Part shown: positions 46,390 through 56,599 of the stretch, piece after piece
Layout of the letters: every line of letters starts with the position of its first letter
Position numbering within the stretch: position 1 is the first letter of the stretch
Source of the DNA: Planctobacterium marinum
GTDB lineage: Bacteria; Pseudomonadota; Gammaproteobacteria; Enterobacterales; Alteromonadaceae
NCBI RefSeq assembly: GCF_020687805.1
Contig: NZ_JAJEWQ010000001.1
Location: 715,232 to 779,231 of the forward strand
Length of the DNA stretch: 64,000 nucleotides
Direction: 5' to 3'
The notes under the pieces: model-generated
The model's input: the letters and a program-made list of their open reading frames with translations, nothing else
What the model was told of the DNA's origin: nothing
Database searches by the model: none
Made by a program: the position numbers and the translations under genes

Positions 46390-46929
46390 CTACTTTTTGG
46401 GTGCCAACACCATGATCATCTGGCGACCTTCAACCCGATTAGGGAAGGCCTCACAAGTAGCGATGTCTTCCAAATCGGTTTTAACCCGGTTTAAAAGATC
46501 GATACCGATGTCCTGGTGTGCCATTTCACGTCCGCGAAAACGGATAGTTACTTTGGCTTTGTCACCACCTTCTAAAAAGCGACGCAGGTTGCGCAGTTTT
46601 ACCTGGTAGTCGCCTATATCAGTGCCAGGGCGAAATTTAATCTCCTTGACCTGAATTTGTTTCTGCTTTTTCTTCTGCTCTTTTTGAGCTTTACTTTTCT
46701 CGAAGAGGAATTTCCCATAGTCCATAACTTTACAGACAGGTGGCTCAGCATTCGGGCTGATCTCAACCAAATCCATATTAGCTTCAGTGGCCTTATCCAG
46801 GGCTTCATTCAGGGATACTATCCCCGCCTGACTTCCGTCAGCTCCAATCAGACGAACTTCATTGGCAGTAATTTCGTTATTAATACGTTCTTTATTACCG
46901 CTGTCCGCTCTATTGTTACCTCTTTTAAT
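46390..46929 (-). CDS. infC: Translation initiation factor IF-3 (ATT start)
   Basis: IF-3 keeps ribosomal subunits apart and checks initiator tRNA pairing. The full protein is 179 residues and begins at ATT 46929-46927, with GGAGGAATAACCT as ribosome binding site. The N-domain reads [20 protein letters not shown] and [20 protein letters not shown], the C-domain [20 protein letters not shown] and [13 protein letters not shown]. An ATG at 46776 would lose the whole N-domain and is not the start. The rare ATT start is conserved in enterobacterial infC, where IF-3 represses its own translation through it. It starts 20 bases after thrS. Confidence 0.96.
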   Translation of the reverse strand: MKRGNNRADSGNKERINNEITANEVRLIGADGSQAGIVSLNEALDKATEANMDLVEISPNAEPPVCKVMDYGKFLFEKSKAQKEQKKKQKQIQVKEIKFRPGTDIGDYQVKLRNLRRFLEGGDKAKVTIRFRGREMAHQDIGIDLLNRVKTDLEDIATCEAFPNRVEGRQMIMVLAPKK

Positions 46930-46949
46930 AGGTTATTCCTCCGAGAAAA

Positions 46950-48866
46950 TTAGCAAATCTTTTTCTGGTGAATTTCTTCAGTGATTTTGCTGATAAAATC
47001 ATCTACAGCAAATTTTCCTAAATCTTCACCTTTTCGAGTGCGGACAGCTACTTCTCCAGCTTCCACCTCTTGATCTCCGATTACCAGCATGTATGGAACA
47101 CGCCTGATAGTGTGCTCGCGGATTTTAAAGCCAATCTTCTCATTTCTCAAGTCCGACTTTGCTCTAATTCCGTGTTTTTGTAGTTTTTCCGTGACTTTTT
47201 TAACGTAATCCGCCTGATTATCGGTAATATTAAGCACCACAGCCTGGGTTGGAGATAACCAGGTCGGGAATTGCCCCGCGTATTCTTCGGTTAAAATACC
47301 GATGAAACGCTCCAGTGATCCCAAGATTGCCCGGTGAATCATTACCGGCACTTTGCGCTCGCCATCTTCTGCGACATAGGTTGAACCCAGTCGGCCAGGC
47401 ATAGAGAAATCCAGCTGGATGGTGCCGCACTGCCATGCCCTTTCAAGGCAATCGTAAAGTGTAAATTCGATCTTAGGTCCGTAAAACGCACCTTCACCCG
47501 GCAATACTTCAAACTCAATGTCATTTGCAGTAAGGGCATCGGCCAGGCCTTTTTCTGCTTTGTCCCACATTTCATCGTCACCCACTCGCTTTTCCGGACG
47601 AGTAGATAATTTAACGACAATGTTTTCAAAGCCAAAGGTCTTGTATGCCTCATAGACCATTTTGATACAGCCGCTAACTTCGTCCAGGATCTGCTCTTCA
47701 GTACAGAAGATGTGGGCATCATCCTGGGTGAAACCACGCACCCGCATCAGACCGTGCAGCGCGCCTGATGGCTCATTGCGGTGACAGCTGCCGAACTCGG
47801 CCATGCGCAACGGTAAATCACGATAAGATTTTAAACCCTGGTTAAAGATCTGCACGTGACCCGGGCAATTCATGGGTTTTACGGCATATTCACGATTTTC
47901 AGACTGGGTAGTAAACATGTTCTCTGCGTACTTATCCCAGTGACCAGACTTCTCCCACAAGGAGCGGTCCATCATCAATGGGCCTTTCACTTCATCGTAA
48001 GTGTAATCCACTAACATTTCACGAACGTACTTTTCCAGTTCTTTGTATATCGACCAGCCATCGTTGTGCCAGAACACCATGCCAGGTGCCTCTTCCTGCC
48101 AGTGCCACAGATCCAGGGCTTTACCAATTTTACGGTGATCGCGTTTTTCAGCTTCTTCCAGGCGTTTAAGGTAGCCTTTCAGTTGTTTTTTATCCGCCCA
48201 GGCCGTGCCATAAATACGTTGCAACATTTTGTTGTTGCTGTCGCCACGCCAATAGGCGCCTGCAACCTTCATGATTTTAAAGTGATGACAGAAGCGCATA
48301 TTGGGTACATGCGGACCACGACACATATCAATGTATTCTTCGTGATGGTACAAGCCCGGCTTGTCATCTTTTTCTATGTTTTCATCAAGAATAGTGGTTT
48401 TGTAACTTTCACCACGACCTTCAAAGGTATCTCTTGCGGTTTGCCAGTCTACTTTTTTCTTAACAACGTCGTAATTGGTTTTGGCCAATTCCAGCATTCG
48501 CTTTTCCAATTTATCCAGGTCTTCCTGGCTTAGCGAATGCTCCATGTCGACATCATAGTAAAAACCGTTGTCAATTACCGGGCCGATGGCCATTTTGGTA
48601 TCCGGCCATAGTTGTTTGATCGCATGACCTAACAGGTGCGCACAGGAGTGGCGCAAAATTTCCAGTCCCTCGTCATCTTTAGCGGTGATAATTCGAAGCG
48701 CAGCGTCCTCGGTGATAATATCGCTGGCGTCGGCCAGTTCACCATTGATAGCACCGGCTATCGTTGCTTTGGCTAAACCTGGGCCTATATCGTTGGCAAC
48801 ATCTAAAATGGAAAGAGGATTGTCGTATTGACGCTGACTTCCGTCAGGGAGAGTAATAACTGGCAT
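46950..48866 (-). CDS. thrS: Threonyl-tRNA synthetase
   Basis: A 638-residue class II synthetase. Domains are TGS (1-60; [14 protein letters not shown]), the editing domain (about 65-225; [20 protein letters not shown], with [16 protein letters not shown]), the core with zinc ligands in [12 protein letters not shown], motif 2 [20 protein letters not shown] and motif 3 [15 protein letters not shown], and the anticodon-binding domain (530-638). ATG 48866 follows AAAAGGAAAACTC; the frame upstream to 48941 is non-coding in style. First gene of thrS-infC-rpmI-rplT. Confidence 0.98.
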   Translation of the reverse strand: MPVITLPDGSQRQYDNPLSILDVANDIGPGLAKATIAGAINGELADASDIITEDAALRIITAKDDEGLEILRHSCAHLLGHAIKQLWPDTKMAIGPVIDNGFYYDVDMEHSLSQEDLDKLEKRMLELAKTNYDVVKKKVDWQTARDTFEGRGESYKTTILDENIEKDDKPGLYHHEEYIDMCRGPHVPNMRFCHHFKIMKVAGAYWRGDSNNKMLQRIYGTAWADKKQLKGYLKRLEEAEKRDHRKIGKALDLWHWQEEAPGMVFWHNDGWSIYKELEKYVREMLVDYTYDEVKGPLMMDRSLWEKSGHWDKYAENMFTTQSENREYAVKPMNCPGHVQIFNQGLKSYRDLPLRMAEFGSCHRNEPSGALHGLMRVRGFTQDDAHIFCTEEQILDEVSGCIKMVYEAYKTFGFENIVVKLSTRPEKRVGDDEMWDKAEKGLADALTANDIEFEVLPGEGAFYGPKIEFTLYDCLERAWQCGTIQLDFSMPGRLGSTYVAEDGERKVPVMIHRAILGSLERFIGILTEEYAGQFPTWLSPTQAVVLNITDNQADYVKKVTEKLQKHGIRAKSDLRNEKIGFKIREHTIRRVPYMLVIGDQEVEAGEVAVRTRKGEDLGKFAVDDFISKITEEIHQKKIC

Positions 48867-49045
48867 GAGTTTTCCTTTTACAGTGGTGACGCCTACCAAA
48901 CGCCACATGCTAAATTCAGTATAAAAAAGTATGCTTTGCAATCTGGCTTTGTCTATGAAATAACGAGATCCATCAAAACTTGCGCAAATCGCGTCGCGAG
49001 TCTAACAACTGACTCGTGAATTTTCCACCCTGGAGTTGGCACAAT

Positions 49046-49735
49046 ATGCGGTTAAAACCGTTTTTGAGACATTTTTCACAACCAGCTGGTTTATCCGTCG
49101 CCGCTGTTTTATTTTTGCTTTTGCTGCCAGTAAGGTCATTGGCGTGCGAACCCGCGTTAGACTGGCAAGCTGAGCAGGAACAAGCCGGTGTTACGATTTG
49201 GCGCGCCGAAGACAGCCAACAGCGCACATGGATAAAAGCGCAAACCCAGGCAGAAACACCCTACTGGAGCCTGCTGAATTTACTGAGAGATACAGCTAAC
49301 GCACCACAATGGATAGATGATGTTATTCAGGTCGTATCACTACCCGGTACCGATAAATATACCGATCTGGTTTATACCGAGTTTCATGCCCCCTGGCCTT
49401 TCAGTGATCGTAAAATGAGCACTCAATCGACCCTGCGTTTTTTCCCTGGCCACCAAAAAATGCACATTCAGGTTGCGCAACATCCTGATTTTAATGACGC
49501 CAATCATTTAGTCGCTATGCAAGACATTGAAGGCTGCTGGTCAGCAACACAAACATCTTCGACACACACGCTGATTACCTGGGCCGGAACGGCTAAACCA
49601 GGTGGTATTCTTCCTGACTGGTTAGTGCGCACAACCATGAAACAATCAACAATGAATACCTTTAAGGCGCTTAAAACCCAACTTGCGAAAAAAAAATATC
49701 AAGAGAAACCATTGGCTTACCCTGAAGTTCCATAA
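49046..49735 (+). CDS. Exported START-domain protein
   Basis: A 229-residue protein with a signal peptide (GLSVAAVLFLLLLPVRSLA, cleaved before CEP) and a START-like lipid-binding fold. Matching parts are GVTIWRAEDSQQRTWIKAQT, TANAPQWIDDVIQVVSLPGT, YTEFHAPWPFSDRKMSTQST, and the C-terminal helix PDWLVRTTMKQSTMNTFKAL. Bacterial START proteins bind lipids or hydrophobic ligands; the ligand is unknown. ATG 49046 follows GGAG; GTG 49016 is the alternative. Divergent from thrS. Confidence 0.85.
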   Translation: MRLKPFLRHFSQPAGLSVAAVLFLLLLPVRSLACEPALDWQAEQEQAGVTIWRAEDSQQRTWIKAQTQAETPYWSLLNLLRDTANAPQWIDDVIQVVSLPGTDKYTDLVYTEFHAPWPFSDRKMSTQSTLRFFPGHQKMHIQVAQHPDFNDANHLVAMQDIEGCWSATQTSSTHTLITWAGTAKPGGILPDWLVRTTMKQSTMNTFKALKTQLAKKKYQEKPLAYPEVP

Positions 49736-49887
49736 AAATCCGTGATTGCCCCTTAAATTTAGCCAGTTATTCACCATAATTAACAGACTTGCTGCCAGAG
49801 CGCACTCTCCTGTTATCAACATGGCATCAGGCAAACAGGTTGGTCAGTTATTAGCAGTGAAAACTGATCTTGGGTAGGTTAACGAAC

Positions 49888-50748
49888 ATGTGGCATTTCA
49901 TCAGTGACAACATAAGTCATGCAATACAGCAGGACTTCATCTGTGATGACATCAGAGAAGTGTCTGGTGGCGATAGTCATCGGGCTTATAAAATATCCGA
50001 TGGTCGGAGGCGCTTCTTTGTCAAAGTCGATGTGGCTCCACAAAAAGAAAGCTTCGATGCAGAAGCGCATGGACTATCACTGTTGCATGAAGCGGCGCAC
50101 GTAAGAATTCCCAAAGTTATCTGCACCGGGTCTACTCAGGAACACGCCTATATTGTACTGGAACACCTGACGCTAGGTGACGGGGAATCAACGGACTGGC
50201 GGGAAATGGGACGTCAGTTAGCCAAATTGCACCTTCACACCGAAAGCCAATACGGTTGTCATTTTAATAACTTTATCGGACGCACCCGCCAGATAAACCA
50301 ATGGGATACGGATTGGGCGTCTTTCTATAGTGAGCACCGAATTGGCACTATGTTGCGCATGATGGCAACAAACGGTATTCGGTTTGTGAACATAGACTCA
50401 GCAACACAGCAAATATACAACTTACTCAAAGGGTACCAACCGGAAGCGTCGCTGCTGCATGGCGATTTGTGGCGCGGCAATGTGGCATTCTTCAAACACA
50501 CGCCGGTGCTGTTCGACCCGGCCTGTTATTATGGTGACCGGGAAACGGATATGGCAATGACCGAGCTGTTTGGTCCCTTCCCCGCAGCCTTTTACGAAGG
50601 ATACCGGGAAGTCTGGCCGCTTTCTGATTGCTACCAGCAACGGCGCCCTGTTTATCAGTTATACCATTTATTAAATCATGCGCTAATGTTTGGAGGTGCG
50701 TATGTTACAACGGCACAGGAAACGTTAAAACAACTGCAAAAACACTAG
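49888..50748 (+). CDS. Fructosamine kinase family protein
   Basis: A 286-residue kinase of the fructosamine/ketosamine-3-kinase family, which phosphorylates sugar adducts on proteins to trigger their removal. It has FVKVDVAPQKESFDAEAHGL (ATP-binding Lys), the catalytic loop LLHGDLWRGNVAF, and FDPACYYGDRETDMAMTELF, where the Asp binds Mg. ATG 49888 (MWHFISDN) fits the family; TTG 49870 is possible. The function as a deglycating enzyme is inferred from the family. Confidence 0.92.
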   Translation: MWHFISDNISHAIQQDFICDDIREVSGGDSHRAYKISDGRRRFFVKVDVAPQKESFDAEAHGLSLLHEAAHVRIPKVICTGSTQEHAYIVLEHLTLGDGESTDWREMGRQLAKLHLHTESQYGCHFNNFIGRTRQINQWDTDWASFYSEHRIGTMLRMMATNGIRFVNIDSATQQIYNLLKGYQPEASLLHGDLWRGNVAFFKHTPVLFDPACYYGDRETDMAMTELFGPFPAAFYEGYREVWPLSDCYQQRRPVYQLYHLLNHALMFGGAYVTTAQETLKQLQKH

Positions 50749-50794
50749 CGAAATTAAACACGAGGTCATGATTACCAGAATAGCGAGGCAAACC

Positions 50795-51007
50795 ATGTTC
50801 AATGATCATACTTTAAAACATACTGACATTAACTGCCCACATTGCGGGCATCCGGTTCATCTGGATTTAGACTGTAGTAATGGCGACCAGGATTACATAG
50901 AAGACTGTGCCAATTGTTGTAACCCAATTCATTTAAACTTACATTTGAATGAAGTTAGCCGAACCGTAGAGCTCAGTGTCAGCTCGGATGACGAACAGAT
51001 ATACTAA
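50795..51007 (+). CDS. CPXCG-motif Cys-rich protein
   Basis: A 70-residue protein with two CxxC-like pairs: INCPHCGHPVHLDLDCSNGD and YIEDCANCCNPIHLNL. This is the CPXCG family, presumed to bind zinc. ATG 50795 has GAGG six bases upstream; the ATG at 50768 is too close to its GAGGT. The 3' end overlaps the DUF3080 gene by 20 bases, so the two are co-translated. Function unknown. Confidence 0.9.
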   Translation: MFNDHTLKHTDINCPHCGHPVHLDLDCSNGDQDYIEDCANCCNPIHLNLHLNEVSRTVELSVSSDDEQIY

Positions 51008-52019
51008 ATCGCTTTTTTACAGACTAACCTCCCGCTGGGTGATAACCGTTTTTTTGTGGTTGGGGGTCAGTGCGTGTTCACAAAAACCCTTCCTGCAATC
51101 AACATTGGACGAATACGGCCAACGCATAGCCTACATCCTGGAGGCAGACTGGCAGGTCACGGCCATCGCTGCCGCTGATAGCATGGCCCCCCCCAAAAAA
51201 GCGCAACCGGTAACAGCAACCAGGCAAATTAAGCTCAATGAGTTTTACCAGTTACCTGATTGTGGTATCAAACCCATTATTGCTGAGCGTAACACCACGC
51301 TGGGTAAGCTGCAGGCTCCTTCACAACGCTATTTGTACGATTTTCGCTTATATCAGGCGCTCAAAGATTGTCTGACTCGTACTTCCGACGAAGTGCAGGC
51401 CAGTCTGTTGCCGCTACTCGAACAAAAGCAACGTGATGTGCAACAAAACTGGCTGAACCTGGTAAACACCAGCCCTGAGATCAGCGTTGCCCTATGGAGC
51501 CGCCAGGCCTATTTCAGCGCCGAAGAGGATCACCGCTTTGCCATTCAAAGCTGGAAGCAACTGAGCCAGCACTCACCGGAATCCGCTGAATCGGGTAAAA
51601 CTGTCGAAACCAGGCGTCTGGAAGACAGTCTGAACAACATAGCCAACGCCAAAACCCCGGCAAAAATCAAAAATGATATCCGTATATTTAACCAAATATT
51701 GCCACGTTTAACTGATTTTATTGCCATTGAGACGGCGTACCTCGACTGCGAATCTCACCCGGGACACAAACAAAAAGCGCAATACCTGAGCAATGTTTTT
51801 AATTTATTTTTCATCCAGAAGATTCAGCCTCATGTTGGCAAAATCAACGCCTGGTACTACCAAATAACGCCAATACTTGCACAATTGCCACTTGCCGAAA
51901 GCAGAGGGAATTGGCTTGCTCCGGAAGAACACCTGACATTCTTACAGCAAATCAAAGAGCACGTAACCGTTTGGCAAAACCTGTTTAAACGTTGCGAAGT
52001 TGCGGTGCGTACCAGCTGA
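50988..52019 (+). CDS. DUF3080 family lipoprotein
   Basis: A 343-residue protein with a lipoprotein signal (WVITVFLWLGVSACSQKPFL, lipobox VSAC) and an all-helical mature part matching DUF3080. Examples are TLDEYGQRIAYILEADWQVT, LNEFYQLPDCGIKPIIAERN and NTTLGKLQAPSQRYLYDFRL. Function unknown. The ATG at 50988 lies inside the CPXCG gene; GTG 50976 is an alternative four codons earlier. Confidence 0.85.
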   Translation: MTNRYTKSLFYRLTSRWVITVFLWLGVSACSQKPFLQSTLDEYGQRIAYILEADWQVTAIAAADSMAPPKKAQPVTATRQIKLNEFYQLPDCGIKPIIAERNTTLGKLQAPSQRYLYDFRLYQALKDCLTRTSDEVQASLLPLLEQKQRDVQQNWLNLVNTSPEISVALWSRQAYFSAEEDHRFAIQSWKQLSQHSPESAESGKTVETRRLEDSLNNIANAKTPAKIKNDIRIFNQILPRLTDFIAIETAYLDCESHPGHKQKAQYLSNVFNLFFIQKIQPHVGKINAWYYQITPILAQLPLAESRGNWLAPEEHLTFLQQIKEHVTVWQNLFKRCEVAVRTS

Positions 52020-52032
52020 TGGGCCTTTTCGC

Positions 52033-55000
52033 TTAAAATTCTTGCCAGGTTTCCACGGATTTTGTCACTGAGCGGATTTTTCCTCTCAGAGATTCAATTG
52101 AAATCGGTTTAGACAGATAGTCATTCATGCCAGCCGCCAGGCAGCGCTCTTTGTCGCCTTTCATAGCATTGGCAGTTAATGCAACAATCGGTATTCCCCG
52201 ATATCGACCGCCTGCCGCGCCTGAACGAATGTGCTGCGTTGCTTCAAAGCCATCCATTACCGGCATTTGACAATCCATTAAAATGTAATCAAAACCCTCA
52301 GAAGATTTCAGCAATTGCTCAATGGCATCAGCACCATTAGCCGCTACTTCCACTCTTTGTTTTAGTTCATTGAGCATATGCAAGGCAATCTCCTGATTGA
52401 TGGGATTATCTTCCACCAACAGTGCCCTTTTGCCTGCCACCTCGGTGTTCACCGCCTCGTTAGTGCCGCCAACTTGTTGGCCATCGTTTTCACCCCCTAA
52501 AATGGCATTTCTGAAATTAACGGGGGTAACAGGTTTTACACAGGTAGCCACATTGTTGAGTTCTGACTGTAAAGGGTGTTGCGTTGATTTAACAGAGTTC
52601 AGTAGCACCAGTTGCCCGCCTTCAGATTGCGCTTTTTTCAGTGCGTTTACCAGTTCCTCTGAGCAGGGCATTTCATCAATCAAAATAAGTACAGGCAATG
52701 GGCTTTTTGCCAGACTCTTTACCTTTTCCAGGGCAGTGCACAACATCGCCGGTTTAACCAACAAAAGTCGCGCATTTAAAGCACGCAGGTATTCGCTGAA
52801 AAACGGTAATTTGTGCTGCTCGTATATATAAATTACGCGTTCATAAAGTAACGCCAAATCCACTATTTCGGTTTGCTTTTTGCCCGGTAACAATGGCAAC
52901 GTAATGGTAAATTCACTGCCTTCACCTGCCTGGCTGGCAACACTGATATCGCCGCCCATCATTTGACATAATCGTTGAGATATCGACAGCCCCAATCCAG
53001 TACCACCAAACTTTCTGGTGGTGCTGGCATCAGCCTGTGTAAATGGATTAAACAACGTGGCGAGTTTGTCATCCGGAATTCCGATCCCGGTGTCTTTGAC
53101 GCTAATTGTAAACAACACCCTGTCCTGCTGCTCACTACTGTGAGCAATAACGGCAACGTCGCCGAAGTCTGTAAACTTGTTGGCATTGCCCAGAATATTA
53201 GTCAGCACCTGACGTATCCGCCCCGGATCGCCAATCACATATGCGTGCCGTAACTGATGGGCCGACATCACCAGTTGATTGCCTTTATTCACCGCCTCTA
53301 ACGCCATTGCTTCGGTAACATCGCTTAGCAATTTAATCATATCGAATTCGATCGCTTCGAATTCAATTTTTCCGGCATCCACTTTAGAAAAATCTAAAAT
53401 GTCATTGATCAGACTTAACAGCGATTCAGCACTGGAGCGTGCCACCCGCAGCCGAGCTTTCTGTTCTGCCGTCAAAGGTGTTAACTCGATCAACTCCAGC
53501 ATTCCCAATACGCCATTCATGGGCGTTCGTATTTCATGGCTCATCGTGGCCAGAAATTCCGACTTAGTTTTGTTTGCTTGTTGGGCCTCTTCCAGCGCGT
53601 GTTTAAGTTCACTGGTTTGTTCATAGACGACATCTTCCAGGTTGCGATTTAACTGCTCAAGTTCCTTGTTTGCCGTTACCGCTTTGCGGCTGGCTGTTTC
53701 CAATTCTTTGATACTGGTGCTGAGCTTTTCTGCAAAGCGCCTTATGACCGGCACGATACGTTGAAACTCCTTTACTTCAGAGCTAAATCGAATGGACTTC
53801 AGTCGTTGAAAGTCTCCGGAGTCGCTAATAGCGGATAACTCCCGACTAAAACTGACAATGGGTTCGCTAATCTTTCTGGCTAACTTTTCTACTGCCCAAA
53901 AACACACCATCAATATCAACGCTAATATCGACAAGGACCAGACCAGATTGGAGGCAACATTCTGCTCATAAATTGTGCGCGGTAGTAAACTAATTACCTG
54001 CCAGTTGCTGCCCTCAATAAAACTCCGTTCTGCCATACAATACTCGCCATTGGCAGTCACGAAATAATAATTGCCACGGTCTTTGAGGTGTCTGAGCACG
54101 GGTTCTTCACTCATATCCTGTAAAAAATCAAACCCCAGTTCCTCAGAAGAAAAAATGATCCGCGACTCGCTATCCAGAATCAGCAATTGTTGTGAGTGAT
54201 GTATTTTCTTACGATCCAGATTGGCGAGTCGTTTTAAATTTAAAGACGCTTCCAAAATACCGGTAAACGACCCTGCCCGGTTTTTGGGCACCGACAGCGC
54301 AACAATGGGATCATTGCCAAATCCGCGTCCCTGAAATACATCGGATACAAAGGGCTGTTTATTGGCTTTTACCTGATAAAAATAAGGCCGATCGGCCACA
54401 CTGACAGACGCTGTAGACTGAGACGTGATCGCGGCCAACATTTCGGCTGGGTGCGTTGCAGTGATCATCCCCGCTTTGTCGGTTACCAACAACGTTAAAA
54501 TGTCCGGATAATTGGTCGCGAGTTGTTGAATTGTCACCGACCAGTTGTCTGTTTGTGTTTGATTTAAATCGGCAGCCAGCTCCAGTACCTGGAGATGTTC
54601 CTGCAAGTAACCCTGGAGTTTTAACGCCACCACTTCACTTTCAAGACGCAACTCCTCCTGCAGATAACCCAGCGCTTCTGACTGGTAGCGTTTTAACCAG
54701 TAAAAGGTGTTGAGTAATAGTCCGGTTGTTAGCGCTATAAAGATGGCTACCGCAATAATGCGGCTAAAATGAAGGGATTCTCGCCAGGAAGATTTGATAT
54801 ATGGACGTAACAAATAGGCTAAGACATAGCCGAACATCACATTAACAATACCATTGACGATGTATTTAACAGTTATGGCAAATTTTGTAATAACAAAATA
54901 ATCACTGAAACTAAAATACTGAATGGCAACCACGATCCATCCCGCTGTAAACCAGTATCGGATACCAAACAAAAAAGCACTTTTTTGTCTGCCCCTGGCA

Positions 55001-55266
55001 TAAGCGATTACCGCAATTTCTCCCGCAAACGGCAGTAACACATAGAGGTGTTGCCAGTTAAACCAGGTCACTAATCCGGAAATCAGGCAACAGGCAATCC
55101 CATACCTGGCCCCCAGCAACAAAGTGACCGCCACCGCAATCACATTTCCCAGAATCAGTTGTGAGCCGGTAAAAAAATCGATTGGAAAATAATTTGCAGT
55201 GCAAGCCAGCAAAGTGGCTACGGCAAACAATAATATATCGTGGGACTGCAAAGATTCACGCGTCAA
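52033..55266 (-). CDS. Hybrid sensor histidine kinase
   Basis: A 1077-residue membrane kinase. Residues 10-190 hold about six helices (MASE-like sensor), then a periplasmic double-Cache domain (about 205-445), a helix near 455, a HAMP-like linker, and a coiled coil (530-575). The HisKA motif ATMSHEIRTPMNGVLGMLEL has the phospho-His at 577. The ATPase has DPGRIRQVLTNILGNANKFT and RKFGGTGLGLSISQ. A first receiver-like domain (about 810-930) lacks clear Asp residues. The C-terminal receiver (ALLVEDNPINQEIALHMLN) has phospho-Asp 998 in LMDCQMPVMDG. No separate response regulator is nearby. Confidence 0.93.
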   Translation of the reverse strand: MTRESLQSHDILLFAVATLLACTANYFPIDFFTGSQLILGNVIAVAVTLLLGARYGIACCLISGLVTWFNWQHLYVLLPFAGEIAVIAYARGRQKSAFLFGIRYWFTAGWIVVAIQYFSFSDYFVITKFAITVKYIVNGIVNVMFGYVLAYLLRPYIKSSWRESLHFSRIIAVAIFIALTTGLLLNTFYWLKRYQSEALGYLQEELRLESEVVALKLQGYLQEHLQVLELAADLNQTQTDNWSVTIQQLATNYPDILTLLVTDKAGMITATHPAEMLAAITSQSTASVSVADRPYFYQVKANKQPFVSDVFQGRGFGNDPIVALSVPKNRAGSFTGILEASLNLKRLANLDRKKIHHSQQLLILDSESRIIFSSEELGFDFLQDMSEEPVLRHLKDRGNYYFVTANGEYCMAERSFIEGSNWQVISLLPRTIYEQNVASNLVWSLSILALILMVCFWAVEKLARKISEPIVSFSRELSAISDSGDFQRLKSIRFSSEVKEFQRIVPVIRRFAEKLSTSIKELETASRKAVTANKELEQLNRNLEDVVYEQTSELKHALEEAQQANKTKSEFLATMSHEIRTPMNGVLGMLELIELTPLTAEQKARLRVARSSAESLLSLINDILDFSKVDAGKIEFEAIEFDMIKLLSDVTEAMALEAVNKGNQLVMSAHQLRHAYVIGDPGRIRQVLTNILGNANKFTDFGDVAVIAHSSEQQDRVLFTISVKDTGIGIPDDKLATLFNPFTQADASTTRKFGGTGLGLSISQRLCQMMGGDISVASQAGEGSEFTITLPLLPGKKQTEIVDLALLYERVIYIYEQHKLPFFSEYLRALNARLLLVKPAMLCTALEKVKSLAKSPLPVLILIDEMPCSEELVNALKKAQSEGGQLVLLNSVKSTQHPLQSELNNVATCVKPVTPVNFRNAILGGENDGQQVGGTNEAVNTEVAGKRALLVEDNPINQEIALHMLNELKQRVEVAANGADAIEQLLKSSEGFDYILMDCQMPVMDGFEATQHIRSGAAGGRYRGIPIVALTANAMKGDKERCLAAGMNDYLSKPISIESLRGKIRSVTKSVETWQEF

Positions 55267-55387
55267 GGTAACCAGGCCCCGTCAAAGAATTAAAGAGGCC
55301 AAAGTAGCACAATGTAAACGCTTAGATAATCACAATTGACTAATACTTTAGGCGTATAAAGTAACCCAGAAAATATGCAGACAGGTT

Positions 55388-56599
55388 TTACGAAGCCAGC
55401 ATGGCGCTCACCATTGCCTGACATTGTTTGTTATTCATGTACCTGGGAACCGGATATAAATAGTGAGCCTCTTTTAATGCACCTTTAGCTATCGCCGGGA
55501 TATCTTCTTGCTTTAGTTTATCCAGCGTCGACGGTATACCGATTTGCTGATTCAGAGCTTTGACCGAATCAACAAACTTTTGCGCTAAAACCGGTTCGGC
55601 TTCACTGTGATCACCCAGCCCGGTGGCAACAGCTAATTGCGCCAGACGTTCAGTGGCGGCCGGCAACGAATAATCCAATACTTTCGGTAGTACAATGGCA
55701 TTAGCCAGGCCATGAGGGGTGTGGTAAAAGGCGCCAAACTGGTGAGCGATTGCATGTACATAACCCAGATTTGCTTTAGTAAATGCCGCACCGGCGTAAA
55801 ACGACGCCAATGCCATGGCTTCTCTGGCTTCCAGGTTATTACCGTCTTTGTATGCGACGGGTAAATACTTCATTATCATCTTAACGGCGCTGAGCGCATA
55901 CACATCAGTATCAGGAGCGGCATGTCTGGAAATGTAAGATTCGACGGCATGTGTTAAGGCGTCCATACCGGTTGCTGCCGTTATCTGTGGTGGCAACCCC
56001 GTCATTAATACCGGATCTAAGGCTGCGGCTACAGGCACTAATTTGGGATCGATAACCGGTGTCTTCTGGTTAGTATCGGGATCCGACACCACGGCAGCTA
56101 TAGTTGTTTCTGACCCCGTACCGGCGGTAGTTGGAATTGTAAAAATCGGCACGGGAGCTACTTTGACTTTCAAAACACCCACTAATTTTTTGATGGGGAC
56201 CGGATTAGTCAGTCTCGCTGCAATGATTTTTGCCGCATCCAGTGATGAGCCTCCACCAAATCCCAGAACCGCATCACATTTGTGAGTCACCCCTAAATCT
56301 ACACCCGCCTCAACTATCTGGTAGCCCGGATCAGGTACCACCTTATCAAACACCACGAATTCGATATTCAAGGCCTTTAACCGTTGTTCAATGGGTTCCA
56401 AAAGCCCCAATTTAACCAACATCTCATCGGTAACAATCAGTAACCGGTTAACCCCCATGTAATTCAGAGATTCACAAAGTTTGAGTGAAGAACCCGCACC
56501 AGAATAGATTGTGGGTTTAGGAGCAGGTATAAACACGGTCACCAACTTCAGCATAACCATAACAAATTTGTATAACAAAACCCGAACGGCGAAAGGCAT
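55388..56599 (-). CDS. Iron-containing alcohol dehydrogenase
   Basis: A 403-residue group III alcohol dehydrogenase. The cofactor-binding loop is VLGFGGGSSLDAAKIIAARL, and the metal ligands are in DALTHAVESYISRH and LGYVHAIAHQFGAFYHTPHG. The N-terminal ~20 residues (VLLYKFVMVMLKLVTVFIP) form a hydrophobic extension ahead of the core that begins PKPTIYSGAGS. The substrate is unknown; such enzymes interconvert primary alcohols and aldehydes. It stands alone. Confidence 0.92.
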   Translation of the reverse strand: MPFAVRVLLYKFVMVMLKLVTVFIPAPKPTIYSGAGSSLKLCESLNYMGVNRLLIVTDEMLVKLGLLEPIEQRLKALNIEFVVFDKVVPDPGYQIVEAGVDLGVTHKCDAVLGFGGGSSLDAAKIIAARLTNPVPIKKLVGVLKVKVAPVPIFTIPTTAGTGSETTIAAVVSDPDTNQKTPVIDPKLVPVAAALDPVLMTGLPPQITAATGMDALTHAVESYISRHAAPDTDVYALSAVKMIMKYLPVAYKDGNNLEAREAMALASFYAGAAFTKANLGYVHAIAHQFGAFYHTPHGLANAIVLPKVLDYSLPAATERLAQLAVATGLGDHSEAEPVLAQKFVDSVKALNQQIGIPSTLDKLKQEDIPAIAKGALKEAHYLYPVPRYMNNKQCQAMVSAMLAS

